Shown here in pieces: positions 45,780 to 58,149 of a stretch of 64,000 nucleotides of DNA (positions are counted from its first letter, which is position 1; each line of letters opens with the position of its first letter). The translations under genes and the position numbers were made by a program. This DNA comes from Perognathus longimembris pacificus (Eukaryota > Chordata > Mammalia > Rodentia > Heteromyidae): contig NC_063188.1 in assembly GCF_023159225.1 (NCBI RefSeq), positions 29,695,626 through 29,759,625 of the forward strand, given 5' to 3'. The notes under the pieces are model-generated. The model made no database searches. It saw only the letters and a program-made list of their open reading frames with translations, and had not been told where the DNA came from.

Positions 45780-48700
45780 ATAGAAGGAGAAAAAACACTC
45801 TTACCCTTGATCTCTTTGAATAAAAACGGTTTATAAAACGATAAAATGATAAAAAGGAGCAGACTGGCAGAATGGGTCTGCAAACAAAAAGTTGACATCT
45901 GTTGACTACAAGAGACCCACCTTACAGCAAGGGATAAAAACAGGCTCCGAATGAAAGGATGGAGCAAGATCTTCCAAGCAAACGCACCTACAAAAATGGC
46001 AGGAGTAGTCATCCTGATCTCAGACAAGCTGGACTTCTCATTAAAAGCAACTCAAAAAGACCAAGAAGGCCACTATATTTTAATTCAAGGAAAAATCCAG
46101 AATCAAGACATCACGGTGATAAATGTATACTCACCAAACAAAAGAGGCCCTACATATGTCAAGCAAATTCTCACAGAATTACAGAACAAGATAGACGCAA
46201 ACACAATCATAGTGGGTGACCTTAATACCCCACTCTCTCCAAGAGACAGATCCAACACCCAGAGGATTAGCAAGGGATCTGAGGACCTAAGTAAACCATA
46301 TCCCAAATGGATCTGACAGACCTATACAGAATCTTCCACCCCACAGAGACCCAATACACCTTCTTTCAGCAGCCCATGGATCATATTCCAAAATAGACCA
46401 CGTCATAACCCACACAAAGAACCTCAGCAAATACAAAAGTATTGATATCATCCCATGTATTATATCTGATTACAGTGGATTAAAGGTAACCCTCAACAAC
46501 AAAGGACACCACAGAGGCTATACACACTCTTGGAGGCTAAACCCCACACTGCTATCCAACACTTGGGCCACAGACCAAATTAAAGATGAAGTCAACGAAT
46601 TCATAAGCCACAATGACAATAAAAACACATCACAAAGAAATCTATGGGACACAGCTAAGGCAGTACTGAGGGGCAAGATCATTGCCCTCAGCACTCACAT
46701 TAAAAGAATGGAAGCAGAGCAGGTGAATAACCTCACGATGAAACTAAAACAACTGGAGAAACAAGAAATGACAGAATCTAAAACGACTAGGAGGGAAGAG
46801 ATCACAAAGATTAAAGAAGAGATAAATCTGATTGAAAATAGAAAGACCATTCAACAAATAAATAAGACTAAAAGCTGGTTCTTTGAGAAAATAAATAAAA
46901 TTGACAGACCCTTCTCAAGACTTACCAAAAAAAGAAGAGAAGAGACTCATAAACATAAAATCAAGGACTCCACCGGAAAAATAAGAGCAAGTACACACAA
47001 TATTCAAACCATCATAAGAAACTATTTCCAGAACCTCTATTCACTAAAAAACAATAATTTTACAGAAATGGATCAATTCTTAGAGAAGTATAAACTGCCC
47101 AAACTGAACCAAGAAGAAATAAATCAACTAAATAAACCAATAACTTACAGCGAGATACTGGGGGTAATCAAGAACCTCCCAACAAAGAAAAGCCCAGGTC
47201 CAGATGGATTCACCAACGAATTCTATAAAACCTTTAGTGAGGAGCTAATACCAATACGCCTCAAACTCTTCTGTGAAATAGAAACAAAGGGAGAAATCCC
47301 AAACTCATTCTGTGAAGCTAATATCATACTCATTCCCAAACTAGGCAAAGACCCAACAAAGAAAAAGAGAACTCTAGACTGCAAAACTCCTCAATAAAAT
47401 ATTAACTAACAGGATCCAGAAACTGATCAAGAAAATTATACATCATGACCAAGTAGGTTTCATCCCACAGTCACAAGGATGGTTCAACATCTGTAAATCA
47501 ACCAATGTAATTCACCACATAAACAAAACTAAAATCAAGAATCACATTGTTATCTCAGTCGATGCCCAAAAAGCCTTTGACAAAATACAACACCCATACT
47601 TATTAAAAGCTCTGGAGAGAACAGGAATAGATGGAACACTCCTCAAAACAATAAAAGCCATATACAACAGACCAACTGCTAACATCATATTAAATGGAGA
47701 GAAACTTAAATCATTCCCCCTAAACTCAGGAACAAGACAAGGATGCCCACTCTCCCCACTTCATTTCAACATAGTGCTGGAATCCCTAGCCATAGCAATA
47801 AGGCAAGAGGAGGACATCAAAGGGATCCACATCGGCAAGGAAGAAATCAAGCTATCCCTATTCACAGACGACATGATCTTATATCTGAAAGACCCAAAAA
47901 ACTCAGTCCCCAAACTCCTACACCTAATAAACCATTTTGGCAAAGTAGCAGGATACAAAATCAATCCACAAAAGTCAGCAGCTTTTCTGTACACCAGCAA
48001 TGTACAAGCAGAAAATGAAATTATGGAAACAATTCCATTTACAGTAGCCAAAAAAAAAAAAAAGTACCTAGGGATCAACCTAACCATGTACATGACGGAT
48101 CTATTCAATGAGAACTATAAAAATCTAATAAGGTATATCAAAGATGACACAAGGAGATGGAAAGACCTCCCATGCTCATGGGTAGGCAGACTCAATACAG
48201 TGAAAATGGCCATATTGCCCAAATTGCTATACAAATTCAATGCAATCCCTATCAAAATCCCAGTCACATTCTTTACTGAAATAGAGAAAGCAATCCATAA
48301 ATTCATATGGAACAGCAAAAGGCCTAGAATAGCCAAAGCAATTCTAGGCAAAAAAAGCAATGCAGGAGGTATCACAATCCCAGACTTCAAGCTCTACTAT
48401 AGGGCCATCATAACAAAAACAGCCTGGTATTGGTAAAAGAACAGACCGGAAGACCAATGGATCTGAAGACCCAGAAATAAAACCACACTCCTTCAGTCAC
48501 CTGATATTCGACAAAGGAGCTAAAGACATACAATGGAATAAACATAGCCTCTTCAACTACTGGTGCTGGGAGAACTGGGCAGCCAGATGCAGAAAACTCA
48601 AAGTAGACCCAAGCCTATCACCATGCACCAAGATCAACTCAAAATGGATCATGGACCTCAATATCAGACCTGAATCCTTGAAACTACTGAAGGACAAAGT

Positions 48701-49586
48701 AGGAAAGACGCTAGAACTTACAGGCACAGGAAGGAACTTCCTGAATAGAATCCCAGGGGCACAACAAATAGAGGAGAGACTCAACAAATGGGACTACTAC
48801 AAATTAAAAAGTTTCTGCACAGGTAAGGACATAGCCACCAAAATAGAAAAACAGCCAACCATATGGGAAAGAATCTTTACCAGCATAGCAACAGACAAAG
48901 GCCTAATATCTGTCATCTACAGAGAACTCAAAAAACTAAGCTCCTCCAAGCCCAATAAACCAATTGGGAAATGAGCAAAGGAGCTAAAGAGACACTTCAC
49001 AAGAGAAGAGATAAAAATGGCAAAGAAACATATGAGGAAATGTTCAACATCCCTGGTAGTAAAGGAAATGCAAATAAAAACAACCCTGAGATACCACCTC
49101 CCTCCAGTTATAATGGCCTATACTCTGAACTCAGGCAACAACAAATGCTGGAGGGGGTGTGGGGAAAGAGGAACCCTTCTCCATTGTTGGTGGGAGTGCA
49201 AATTAGTACAACCACTTTGGAGAATAGTATGGAGGTTTCTCACAAAGCTCAATATAGACCTACACTATGACCCAGCCATGCCACTCCTAGGCATCTATCC
49301 TGAACAACAGGTCCCAAGATATCAAAAAGACATTTGTACTTCCATGTTTATTGCTGCACAATTCACAATAGTCAAAATATGGAAACAACCCAAATGCCCC
49401 TCCACAGATGAATGGATCCAAAAAATATGGTACCTATACACAATGGAATACTACGTAGCAATTAGGAATGGTGAAACATTGTTATTCACAGGGAAATCGT
49501 CAGAACTTGAACAAATAATGTCAAGTGAGACAAGCCTAGAACACAGAAAAAAAAGGGGCATGTTCTCCCTGATATATGACTGTTAA
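45780..49586 (+). pseudogene. LINE-1 ORF2 (endonuclease-reverse transcriptase), broken
   Basis: ORF2p normally nicks DNA and reverse-transcribes L1 RNA at the target. Recognisable parts in order: endonuclease start (SLNKNGL, LQETHL), GDLNTPLSPRDR at about 46216, RT palm block KSPGPDGFTNEFY at about 47188, [45 protein letters not shown] at about 47865, and the Cys-rich end [18 protein letters not shown] at about 49154. Lesions seen: TAA at 45834 and TGA at 45903, frameshifts near 46290 and 46365, a deletion near 47362-47378 removing the YRPISL block, TAA at 48434, a frameshift near 48460 and a break near 48972. Non-functional in trans or cis. Confidence 0.93.
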
Positions 49587-50052
49587 GATGGGGTGACAGA
49601 GAGACAGTAGAGACCAGGTCTGTGAAACCAAAAACTGCTTGCCAAATGGTATTTCCTACAGGATTGGGTCAGCGACCCAACATTATGTAACTAAAACCAA
49701 ACAGCTACTCAACATATAAAGGTCAAAAATTGACCTCTCAGTGGAATACAACAGCTCAAAAGCTATGTAGGTACCTTCTTATAAGACTACTGTCAACATA
49801 TTGTCTAATGTCGACATTACATTTAAAGTCCTAGGCGAATTTTCTTTGGCGTAGGCCACGTGGCTACTGTATATATTCTTGGTACATTGGGTATTGTATA
49901 TATGTCTGCCTGACCTAGGGAAGGGAAAGGAAAACAGGGTGTAAGATATTACAAGAAATGTACACACTGCCCTACTATGTAACTGTACCCTTTTTGCACA
50001 ACACCTTATCAAAAAATGTTTGTTTAATTAATAAATAAATTTAAATAAAAAG
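49587..50052 (+). other. L1 3'UTR and A-rich tail
   Basis: The segment shared with 21020-21485 includes GGCGTAGGCCACGTGGCTAC, GTATTGTATATATGTCTGCC and GGGAAGGGAAAGGAAAACAG, ending in an AATAAATAAA-type tail that can serve as polyadenylation signal and poly(A) remnant. Confidence 0.9.
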
Positions 50053-50437
50053 GTAGCATTTGATACATTGTAAGAACAAGCAGAGATCAGCTACAACCCA
50101 AAGGAACATTACATCTGAGCACAGTATAGCTCACATGTACAGAAACCTATTACTAGTAGAGAAATAGGATGCTTTGAGGTAGAGATTCAATTCTGTGTAT
50201 CAGGGAAATTGTAATTCTGATGGTATACCATGTGATGTTCAATGTTTTCCTGGTGTATACAAAGGGTACAATAAAATTTGCTATTTCCCAGGAGTTTGGT
50301 AAATGGACTCACCCTGCCAAAAAGGAGAGGTAATTATCGCCATAATTATGAGTTTGTGGAAGAACTGAAATCAGTATATTTTCCACTGGCAATCAGAGAG
50401 ACAAGACAGACTATTGGTATAACTAAGAATGTGCAGC

Positions 50438-50501
50438 CTGCCCTATGTATGAAATTGTAACCCTTCTGTACATCACTCTGACAATGAAGAAATGAAAAAA
50501 A
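50438..50501 (+). mobile_element. 64-bp L1 insertion (3' tip only)
   Basis: CTGCCCTATGTATGAAATTG, TAACCCTTCTGTACATCACT and GACAATGAAGAAATG plus an A run. The perfect 13-bp duplication AAGAATGTGCAGC at 50425-50437 and 50502-50514 proves an independent insertion. Confidence 0.9.
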
Positions 50502-50574
50502 AAGAATGTGCAGCATTGGGATTTGAATTCAGGTCCATATCTATATAGTTCAGAAGTCTAAAATTACGTATTCT

Positions 50575-50715
50575 TATATATGTTGGCGTGTACCATTGAA
50601 TGCTCACTATGTTGCAGGTGCTGTGCTTAACTCATTTAATTTCAGTAGTACTCATGTAAGTTAGGGACCATAGCACCATCATTTACCAATGAGGAAACTG
50701 AACTTGATGTTGAAC
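50575..50715 (+). mobile_element. MIR remnant
   Basis: TTGAATGCTCACTATGTTGC, AGGTGCTGTGCTTAACTCAT, TTACCAATGAGGAAACTGAA: MIR core and 3' part in order. Confidence 0.75.
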
Positions 50716-51079
50716 AAACTAATGTAAGGACTTATGTTTATCAATATTGACTTATGTAGGTGGAAAAAGTTGTCATGAGATATTTCTTTTAAACCAAATT
50801 GATGATACCAGTGAGCTCAAGATAGTACCGCAAAAAAAAAAAAAAAAACCTTCCGAATGTCATTGAATTCAGTGTAACTAATGGCTACCTAAGCACAACC
50901 ATGTGCTGACCAGTGCCAATGAATGCATATCAGGTTGCTGACTTGATAGAAACAGCCCTACTGGCCAAATGGCCTGATGAGTAAAATAATCCTACTGTGA
51001 GCATAAGACTCTTTCTACTTACATACAACATACCAAGTTTGGGGCAGCAAGAAAGCAGATTTGAATTTAATGAGTCATT

Positions 51080-51215
51080 AATATATTCCAGGCTCATTGC
51101 TAGTTTTACATATATTATCCCAGTCAATCTTTCCAACAAAGAAAGATGACATTCTTCATGTACTACTAAAGAAGAAGATGAAGCTTCAGGAGTTTAATCA
51201 CTGTAGGCATGTTTC
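51080..51215 (+). mobile_element. MIR remnant
   Basis: CCAGGCTCATTGCTAGTTTT, ACATATATTATCCCAGTCAA and AAGATGAAGCTTCAGGAG resemble MIR core-to-3' order, diverged. Confidence 0.5.
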
Positions 51216-51394
51216 AAAGTTAAATATGCCAAAGCTAGGACTCAAAAGGAAATCCATATTACCTTGTATCTCAGTGTTGTATGAACAGAGATCACTTTCA
51301 AAGTCCTAAAGCTGGAATCCAAGAACAGACGCTACAAGGCTGTGATTCTGAAGGGGTGTCAAGAGATATAGAATTTGAAGTTCATGGTCAATGT

Positions 51395-51605
51395 GTAACA
51401 ACAACAATACTAATAGTAATAATAATAATGGCAATGATAACATCAGTTAACATACATTGAGTGATTTCTATGTGACCGACAATTATATGTTTAATTTATT
51501 AACTTTTCATACAACTTTAATAAATACTATTATTACTCCCATTTTACAATTGAATAATCAGACAGAGAAGTTACGTACTTTTTACCCAAGTGATGGAGTC
51601 AGTGA
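51395..51605 (+). mobile_element. MIR remnant
   Basis: AACATACATTGAGTGATTTC, TATTATTACTCCCATTTTAC and AATCAGACAGAGAAGTTACG: MIR order, preceded by an AAT-rich stretch (51410-51430). Confidence 0.7.
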
Positions 51606-52435
51606 AATAAATGGGAAATTAAGATATGATTCAAGGAAAGCTCAAAAGATAATTCTAACTGAACATTGTAAATTATATTGATGTAGCAGAAAACAAATAG
51701 AAGCGAATACCTAAATAAGCCAAAATAACTGTCCAGGGTGATAGATGACAGGAGTAAAGTTGACTACTTTTGATTCTACTCTGATTTTGTCTTTCCTGTC
51801 AAAGAGAATTTTCAGGCCAACAGGGATTTAAAAATCTACTGTTGGTAAGAAGTAACTGAAGCCCAAGTTGGTTGAAGTGGTTATTACAAAATAAAATAAA
51901 ACAACCAAAAAACTACTATTATGTTTAAATCGTTTTTGGGCTCCCAAGATATAGATATTAAAATTAAGGTTGTAATGCATTCAGTTACCATACTAATGAT
52001 CTTTGAAGAATCATGAAAGATGAATAAAATCCATGAGGATTACTAGAGAGACACTCTTTGATTTTCTGTTTTCGTTCAGAAGAGGAAGAGGGTAGATTCA
52101 ATAATTAAATAAAAGCAGTGTCTCCATTATACTCTTATCTCTTTAAAATTCATTATCTGTACACTCAAATAGACTCCTTGAATGATATAAATCGTGGTCA
52201 GTAAAGTGCTTTCTACAACTCTGATTGCATTTGAAATAAAGTTTAACTTTTCTTCTGTTCTTACCATAACCTTACCTGCTTCATTTTGAATCCTTTGCTT
52301 TTCATTGTTCCCATGGTTCACTATAATCTAGACACATAGATCTTTCTGTTCCTTGAACTTTCCTGACTGTTCTTGTAATTGCTGCTATCTTTGCCTGGAT
52401 ATTTGTCATCTTGGCTTTCAGCCAAAATGTTGTCC
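51606..52435. other. Unique DNA, no feature recognised
   Basis: No gene or repeat recognised. Confidence 0.45.
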
Positions 52436-52439
52436 TTTT

Positions 52440-53366
52440 TTTAAAAAATTTTTATTGTCAAACTGGTATACAGAGCGGTTACAGTTTCATACGTTAGGCA
52501 TTGGATACATTTCTTGTACTGTTTGTTACCTCCTCCCTCATTCCCCCTTCCTCCCTCCACCTTTCCCTTTCTGCCCATGAATTGTTCAATTGATTTACAC
52601 CAAACAGTTTTGCAAGTATTGCTTTCGGAGTCATTTGTCTTTTTACCCTGTGTCTCTCGATTTTGGTATTCCCTTTCAGTTTCCTAGTTCTAATACCAGG
52701 ATACACGGTTTCCAATGTACTCAGATAAGATACAGAGATAGTGCAGGTACACCACAGGAAGGGGATACAAGAAGACCATTAATAATAGCAGCTATGGTTA
52801 CACATAGCACGTTGAAAGTAGTTACAACTGTGATATAACAATCGTTTCCATAACATGGAGTTTATTTCACTTAGCATCATCTTATGTGTTCATAAGGGTA
52901 TAGCTATTGGGCTCTTGTGATCCTCTGCTGTGACTAGCCTAAACCTGTGCTAATTATTCCCTATGAGGGAGACCATAGAGTCCATGTTTCTTTGGGTCTG
53001 GCTCACTTCACTTAGTATAAGTTTTTCCAAGTCCTTCCATTTCTTTACGAATGGGGCAATGTCATTCTTTCTGATAGAGGCATACAATTCCATTGTGCAT
53101 ATGTACCACATTTTCCTGATCCATTCATCTACTGAGGGGCATCTGGGTTGGTTCCGTATTCTAGTTATGACAAATTGCACTACGATGAACATTGTTGTGC
53201 TGGTGGCTTTAGTGTCTTCTTCTTTGTGGTCTTTTGGGTAGATGCCCAAAAGTGGGGCTGCTGGGTCATAGGGGAGCTCTATGTTTAGCCTTCTGAGGAA
53301 TCTCCATACCGCTTTCCAGAGTGGCTGAACCAGTTTACATTCCCACCAACAATGAAATAGGGTCCT
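52440..53366 (-). mobile_element. 5'-truncated L1, antisense
   Basis: The left end TTTTTATTGTCAAACTGGTA is the reversed tail; 52500-52900 is reversed 3'UTR. 52950-53249 reads on the minus strand as 99 open codons of the ORF2 C-terminus (LLGIYPKDHKE region, then QPRCPSVDEWIRKMWYICT), and the reversed HCWWEC block lies at about 53340-53366. A different subfamily from the full-length copy: the C-terminal end reads MVSLIGNN rather than MFSLIYDC. Confidence 0.92.
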
Positions 53367-53834
53367 TTAACAGAGGCCTTCTCAGATATGTCTGCTGTCA
53401 ATGCCCTTCCCCAGCACCAGTCACATTCTATTCCTATTCCTTATATTTTCAGAGCATCCAGTGGTATCTGAAATCATTATACTTGTGTTTTCTATGTGAG
53501 ACAAGGCATTGGATTGCTTACTGTCATAACTTCTGTAGTGCCAGTAGTTCCTGACAAATAGCAGTAACTAAATACTGCTTGCTGAATAAAATAAATATTT
53601 GAGTCATGATAAAGATTCTGAGATAGATTATTAAGCCAATTTTTATGGGTACCTAACAGGTAAATAAATTAACTCCTTTACCTGTCTCGTCCAATTAAGC
53701 TTAAAAAGAAAATATATATCGTCTGTAGTATAAATATATATATACAAATTTAAAAATTAATACCCATAGTTAGCATATTTTGATATCCACTGACTAATAC
53801 ATACCTTGAAGTATATGATGAAACTGGGTTTGTG

Positions 53835-53912
53835 GTATAATTTAGTGGTGAGTACTTGTCTACCATATGCAAAACCCTACATTTGATCTCTAGCATTGCC
53901 AAAGATAATAAC
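53835..53912 (+). mobile_element. ID-like SINE remnant
   Basis: GGTATAATTTAGTGGTGAGT (A box) and CATTTGATCTCTAGCATTGC (B box region). Decayed. Confidence 0.55.
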
Positions 53913-54204
53913 TGTGGATTTTTTCCCCATAAGTATACATACATGGACATAATTCATGAAGCCTCTATTGGTTCATGAATCTAAGGTTATGTGATGTTGT
54001 TTTAGAATATTTCCATTAGAACATAATCCAGATTCTTTCATATTCCATATTTTTCTCAATTATTTAAACAAGTATAATTGACATATCATATTTCAAGATG
54101 ACAGATGGTGAGAAGGATAATATTTTGGGAAGTATAACTAGAGTTTTAGAAAGAGCAAGAAGTATTGGTTGTAATGGATGGTATTTTTCAAGAAATTTAG
54201 AGTT

Positions 54205-54372
54205 TTAGCCAGATGTGTCAGTGTACACCTATAGTCCCAGCACTTGAGAGGATGGCAAAAAATATTATAAGTTTAAGGGCTTAATTTAATGGTTTAGTCC
54301 TGTAATCTCAAATACTCAAGAAGTGGAGACAAAAGTATCACAATTATAAAACAGCATGGAGAAAAATTAACA
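54205..54372 (+). mobile_element. B1-like SINE pair, decayed
   Basis: GCCAGATGTGTCAGTGTACA with CTATAGTCCCAGCACTTGAG, then a second head AATTTAATGGTTTAGTCCTG with TAATCTCAAATACTCAAGAA. Two B1-like heads in tandem. Confidence 0.6.
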
Positions 54373-54764
54373 GCAGTTTATCTTGAAAGCAAAAAGCTTC
54401 ATCAAAATACATTGTATGTACACGAAAAAAACACACTGAAACACTTCATATATTTGTTAACAAAAATTTTAAACTAAAGCAATGAAGTACAATTTTAACC
54501 TAACATATGACAACAGCACATAGCACTCAAAATCCTTTGAGTGAACCCAAAGAAAGCTAGAGATGCTGTTTTGGACTCGCTGTAAGCAAAAAGTCCAGAC
54601 CATCTAAATTTTTTAGTTCTAATAGAAAGACAAAATCCAATAATACTTCAGAAAAGGACAAAAATTGCCTCAAGTATATCTTACAAATTGCCAGATCTGG
54701 AGCTCTGAAAGCATTAAATGTTCAATGAGTAATAGTTCACTGATAGCACAAAAACAACAAAAAG

Positions 54765-54965
54765 CAGATATGGTAGTATACACCTGCAATCACAGCTGTT
54801 CCATAGGTTAAAGTACAAGGACTATGTTCCAAGGTTGATCTAGGGAAAAACAATGAGCCATTACTTGAAAATGAAATTAAAATATAAGAACTGAGGATGT
54901 GTCTCAAAGGATGGAGTACTTATCTAGCAAGTGTGAGACTTTGAGTTCAATCCCTAGAACTGTCT
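54765..54965 (+). mobile_element. B1-ID dimeric SINE
   Basis: B1-like left part (CAGATATGGTAGTATACACC, GCAATCACAGCTG) joined to an ID-like right part (AGGATGTGTCTCAAAGGATG, GTGAGACTTTGAGTTCAATC). This MEN-like arrangement is known in several rodent groups. Confidence 0.65.
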
Positions 54966-55154
54966 CCTCCTCTTTGAAAAAAGTATAGCTTTAGTCAATG
55001 GTAAGTTTTATGATATAACACTGTGATGTGATCACCAAAAGTTGCTAATGTGATTTTAAGTTGCATTAGCAAAAGAAAAGAGAGGATGCTATAGACCAAT
55101 CTGCACATGGTATTGCATATTATGAGTCTACACAGTATTCTAATAAGTACATGG

Positions 55155-55375
55155 ACAGACTTGATGTCATATATATGCAATCCCAGCTACTCAAAAGTTG
55201 GAGATGGGATTGCAGTCCAAGGCCAGCCTTGGTAAAAACATGAGACTCTATCACAATAGTGGATCAGTAAAGAAAAAAAATAGAAATACAGACTGAGGAG
55301 ATGACTCAAGTGGTAGAGCACATACTTTAGCATGTGAGAGGCCCTAAATTGAATAACTGAATTGTGGAGGAAGAG
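55155..55375 (+). mobile_element. B1-ID dimeric SINE
   Basis: GCAATCCCAGCTACTCAAAA and CCAAGGCCAGCCTTGGTAAA (B1), then GGAGATGACTCAAGTGGTAG and AGGCCCTAAATTGAATAAC (ID). Same order as 54765-54965. Confidence 0.7.
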
Positions 55376-56625
55376 GAGGAGGAACAGGAGAAAAGACATA
55401 TTGAGAAGCATGACAGAGATGTAAGAGAGCATCATGATACCGTATTGTATACTAAGATGGACTGCAATTGAAATGTTGATCTGAGAATAAAGAAAATTTC
55501 TGTGGATGAGAGAATTTGGTGAAACCTTACTTGGTTCCAGTGTTGACAGATTTCAGGTAACCATCTGTTCAGATGTATTTTGTATGATTATAGTAATAAA
55601 CATAACACCCAAGGCTTTAAATTACATATTAATTTTATGTCAGAAAGAATGTACTGCCTTATATTCTAGAAAATGTGTGCCCTATTATTGAAGATAGTGA
55701 AGCCTTGACTCCCTAATCAGCTGTTCATGTCACTATAGAGGAGATTTAAAGATCAGACAGGACACTGAAAATTAGGTGATAATAATTCCTTCCTATACCC
55801 AGAAACTCTGCATCTAAGAAGCAACCAAATTGAGTGACTGTAAAGAAAAGTCATCTTACATGAACTCCATGGTCAACCTATCTAGGACCCATTGTAAATT
55901 TTAGTAATTCTAGTATAGTTTATCATGGAAACTTAATCTCTTTATGCTATTAATCTTGTTTCTTGAGGTATTTTTCCTCAAATACAATATGCCTGAAGTA
56001 CTCTTTTCATTTAAAGTCATAAAACTCTTCAAATATCTTAATAGTGCCTATAAAATTACATACGGTAAAACTTAGAAACAACATAAAGTTAAAGTACCTA
56101 GGTTTCTAGAATGCAGGTTGTTGACCGTTTGATAGGTTTAAGGAGATGGGGAGTCAAAAGATGAATTCAATCCTATGGAGTGGGAACATTTTCTGGCAGG
56201 TAAAGTTCTCACTGGCAAATTGCAAAGAGCTTTCCTGTCTATAACAGGATCATTTAAATATGTCATCCAGCAGGGGCAAGCAGATCCACCTAATTGTGAA
56301 CACTGATGTGACTTGGTACATTTACTAGGATGAGGCCAGAACTTGCACAAAATTGCTTTTCTAAATGTCATCCATATAATGAGCAAGGATGTCAAGCCAT
56401 ACAAAAGACTCAAAATTTCTGTAAGCACTGTGAATCTTAAGAGGGAGAAAAAGAAGGAAGGGCTCGTGCATATGAAAAATAGAAAAAGGCAAAAAAGAGA
56501 AAGATGAGTAAGCTGGACTCACATTGATTATCTGCTAGTTCTTTGCCTGGTGATTTCACATGCATTACAAACTCCCACAAACATGAAGACGAAATAGTCC
56601 TCATTTTAAAAGACAATGTAGAGAG
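55376..56625. other. Unique DNA, no gene recognised
   Basis: A MIR-like trace may lie at 56525-56605 (GATTATCTGCTAGTTCTTTG, TCCTCATTTTAAAAGAC). The 96-codon minus frame at 56138-56428 has no domain. Confidence 0.4.
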
Positions 56626-56738
56626 TAGGGGTAACAAGTTTCGTAAGAAATGTATTCACTGCCTTGCATATGAAACTATAACTCCTCTGTATATTGCTTT
56701 AAACAAACAAATAAATGAATGAATGAATAAATGAATAC
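56626..56738 (+). mobile_element. Short L1 3'-end insertion
   Basis: GTTTCGTAAGAAATGTATTC, ACTGCCTTGCATATGAAACT, ATAACTCCTCTGTATATTGC, then an (AATG)n-type tail. Flanks AGACAATGTAG (about 56611) and AGACAATATAG (about 56739) are a decayed target duplication. Confidence 0.75.
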
Positions 56739-56979
56739 AGACAATATAGCAGAATTCAACAAGTTAAGTAGCATGGCCAAGGTTTTAAGATAGACCTGCC
56801 TGACTCCTCAAGCTGCTTTTGTTTCTACTCCAAATCACTGTCCTTTGCTATAAGTGTGGAGTTCAGAAATCTTTTTGGAAAAAATTGAAATTCATAGGTT
56901 CACTGACTTCTCCAACCACAGCATATAAAACTCTTGCCTCCTGCTTATCTTAAGTTTATGTGTTGATCGTACTAGGGTT

Positions 56980-57295
56980 TAAACACAGGTCTTGGCTCTT
57001 GCTTTTCTTACTGGATCAGAGCCGGTAGTGTACACTTGAACCATGCTTCCACCCCGGCTTTTCTGATGTTTGTTTTGGAGATGGAATCTTCTGGAGTTTT
57101 TGGCCTAGCTTGGCTATGGACTGTTATCCTCCAGATCTTATCCTCTTGAGTTGCTTTGAGACAGTGGTTCCCACCAGCTCTATATCTAGTATGATCCCTT
57201 TTCTCTGTGTGGTACCTGAATTTGAACTGTCTTGTGTTTTGGCTTAGTTTACTTGCTTGGCCAATTCTTTACCACTTGAGCTACTGCTCCATCTT
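56980..57295 (-). mobile_element. B1-Geo composite SINEs, antisense, old
   Basis: Reversed Geo-like TGTACACTTGAACCATGCTT and reversed B1-like GCCTAGCTTGGCTATGGAC, then another reversed Geo-like block at the right (CTTTACCACTTGAGCTACTG). At least one composite plus a partial copy. Confidence 0.55.
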
Positions 57296-58145
57296 TCAAA
57301 TTTTATTATTATCATCTAAAATAACGTGCAGTAAGCACTTACAAAAGCTGGAAGAATGAATTAAAAACATTAACAATAATAACAAAATAAGCAAATGAGG
57401 CAGGCAGATTTAATTTACTAACACTTAGATAGACTGAATATGATCCTAATGAAAGGATCATAGATCACATTTTTTACAGTAAATCAGGGAAAACTTCCTT
57501 TAATTGGAACTTTTACTTTTTTTCTTTGACACAGTCTCTCAAAGAGTTCAGGCTAATCTTCAACTTGATATCTTTTCTGCACCAAGACTTCATTTTCTCT
57601 TAATTAAAAGTAGTACCCTTCAACTAAACTTCAGATTCTACCAAGTTGTTTTCCTTTCTCATTTCCAAGGATGGTGAACTTAATGAGAAGGGGTTAAATC
57701 CCTAAAAAATTAACATTAACATCTTTTGTGCTCAAAGCAGAGAGTTTTCAGACAGCCGCAGAGCCAAGCACAAATCCTGACAGCTATAGCCTTGGTCCAT
57801 CTCTTCACTGAAAGAGATGATATGACTCCCCAAATCACGAGATGATTGTTTTCTGTTTCTGATGTACATGTTCTCTACACCATGGCAGCCATTGGACTAC
57901 CTTATCTTGTTTCTAACAGTTATAACTTCATGTGCTTCATGATCCAGAGACAAATAAAAAATAAACAAAGATAAGAAATAAGCCACATATATCATTTTTT
58001 CTGCTTTCTTATGTGAAACTTTGTGACTTCTTCATTTCAATCAGAAGGAAATTAGTTTTCTCCTCTTTTGAAGTGAACCGGGTCACTCATAATTTGGAAA
58101 CATATAACTGTGGAGAGACAGCAATGCTTAGAAAGGAATGCATTT
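57296..58145. other. Unique DNA, no feature recognised
   Basis: No gene or repeat recognised. Confidence 0.45.
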
Positions 58146-58149
58146 AAAA

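Larger units (their letters stand above)
43514..50062 (+). mobile_element. Full-length LINE-1 with target-site duplication
   Basis: L1 body 43529-50052: 5'UTR 43529-44612, ORF1 44613-45740, broken ORF2 about 45780-49586, 3'UTR and A-rich end to about 50052. The duplication is AAAAAGTAGCATTTG at 43514-43528, and AAAAAGGTAGCATTTG (one extra G) ends at 50062. It begins with A residues as L1 endonuclease cleavage predicts. The element is complete at both ends, unlike every other L1 here. It cannot move on its own because ORF2 is disrupted in many places. Confidence 0.96.

Noticed and set aside
52422..53374. Target duplication GTCCTTT around the antisense L1
   Set aside because: Only about seven matching bases including a T run. 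Too short to claim.
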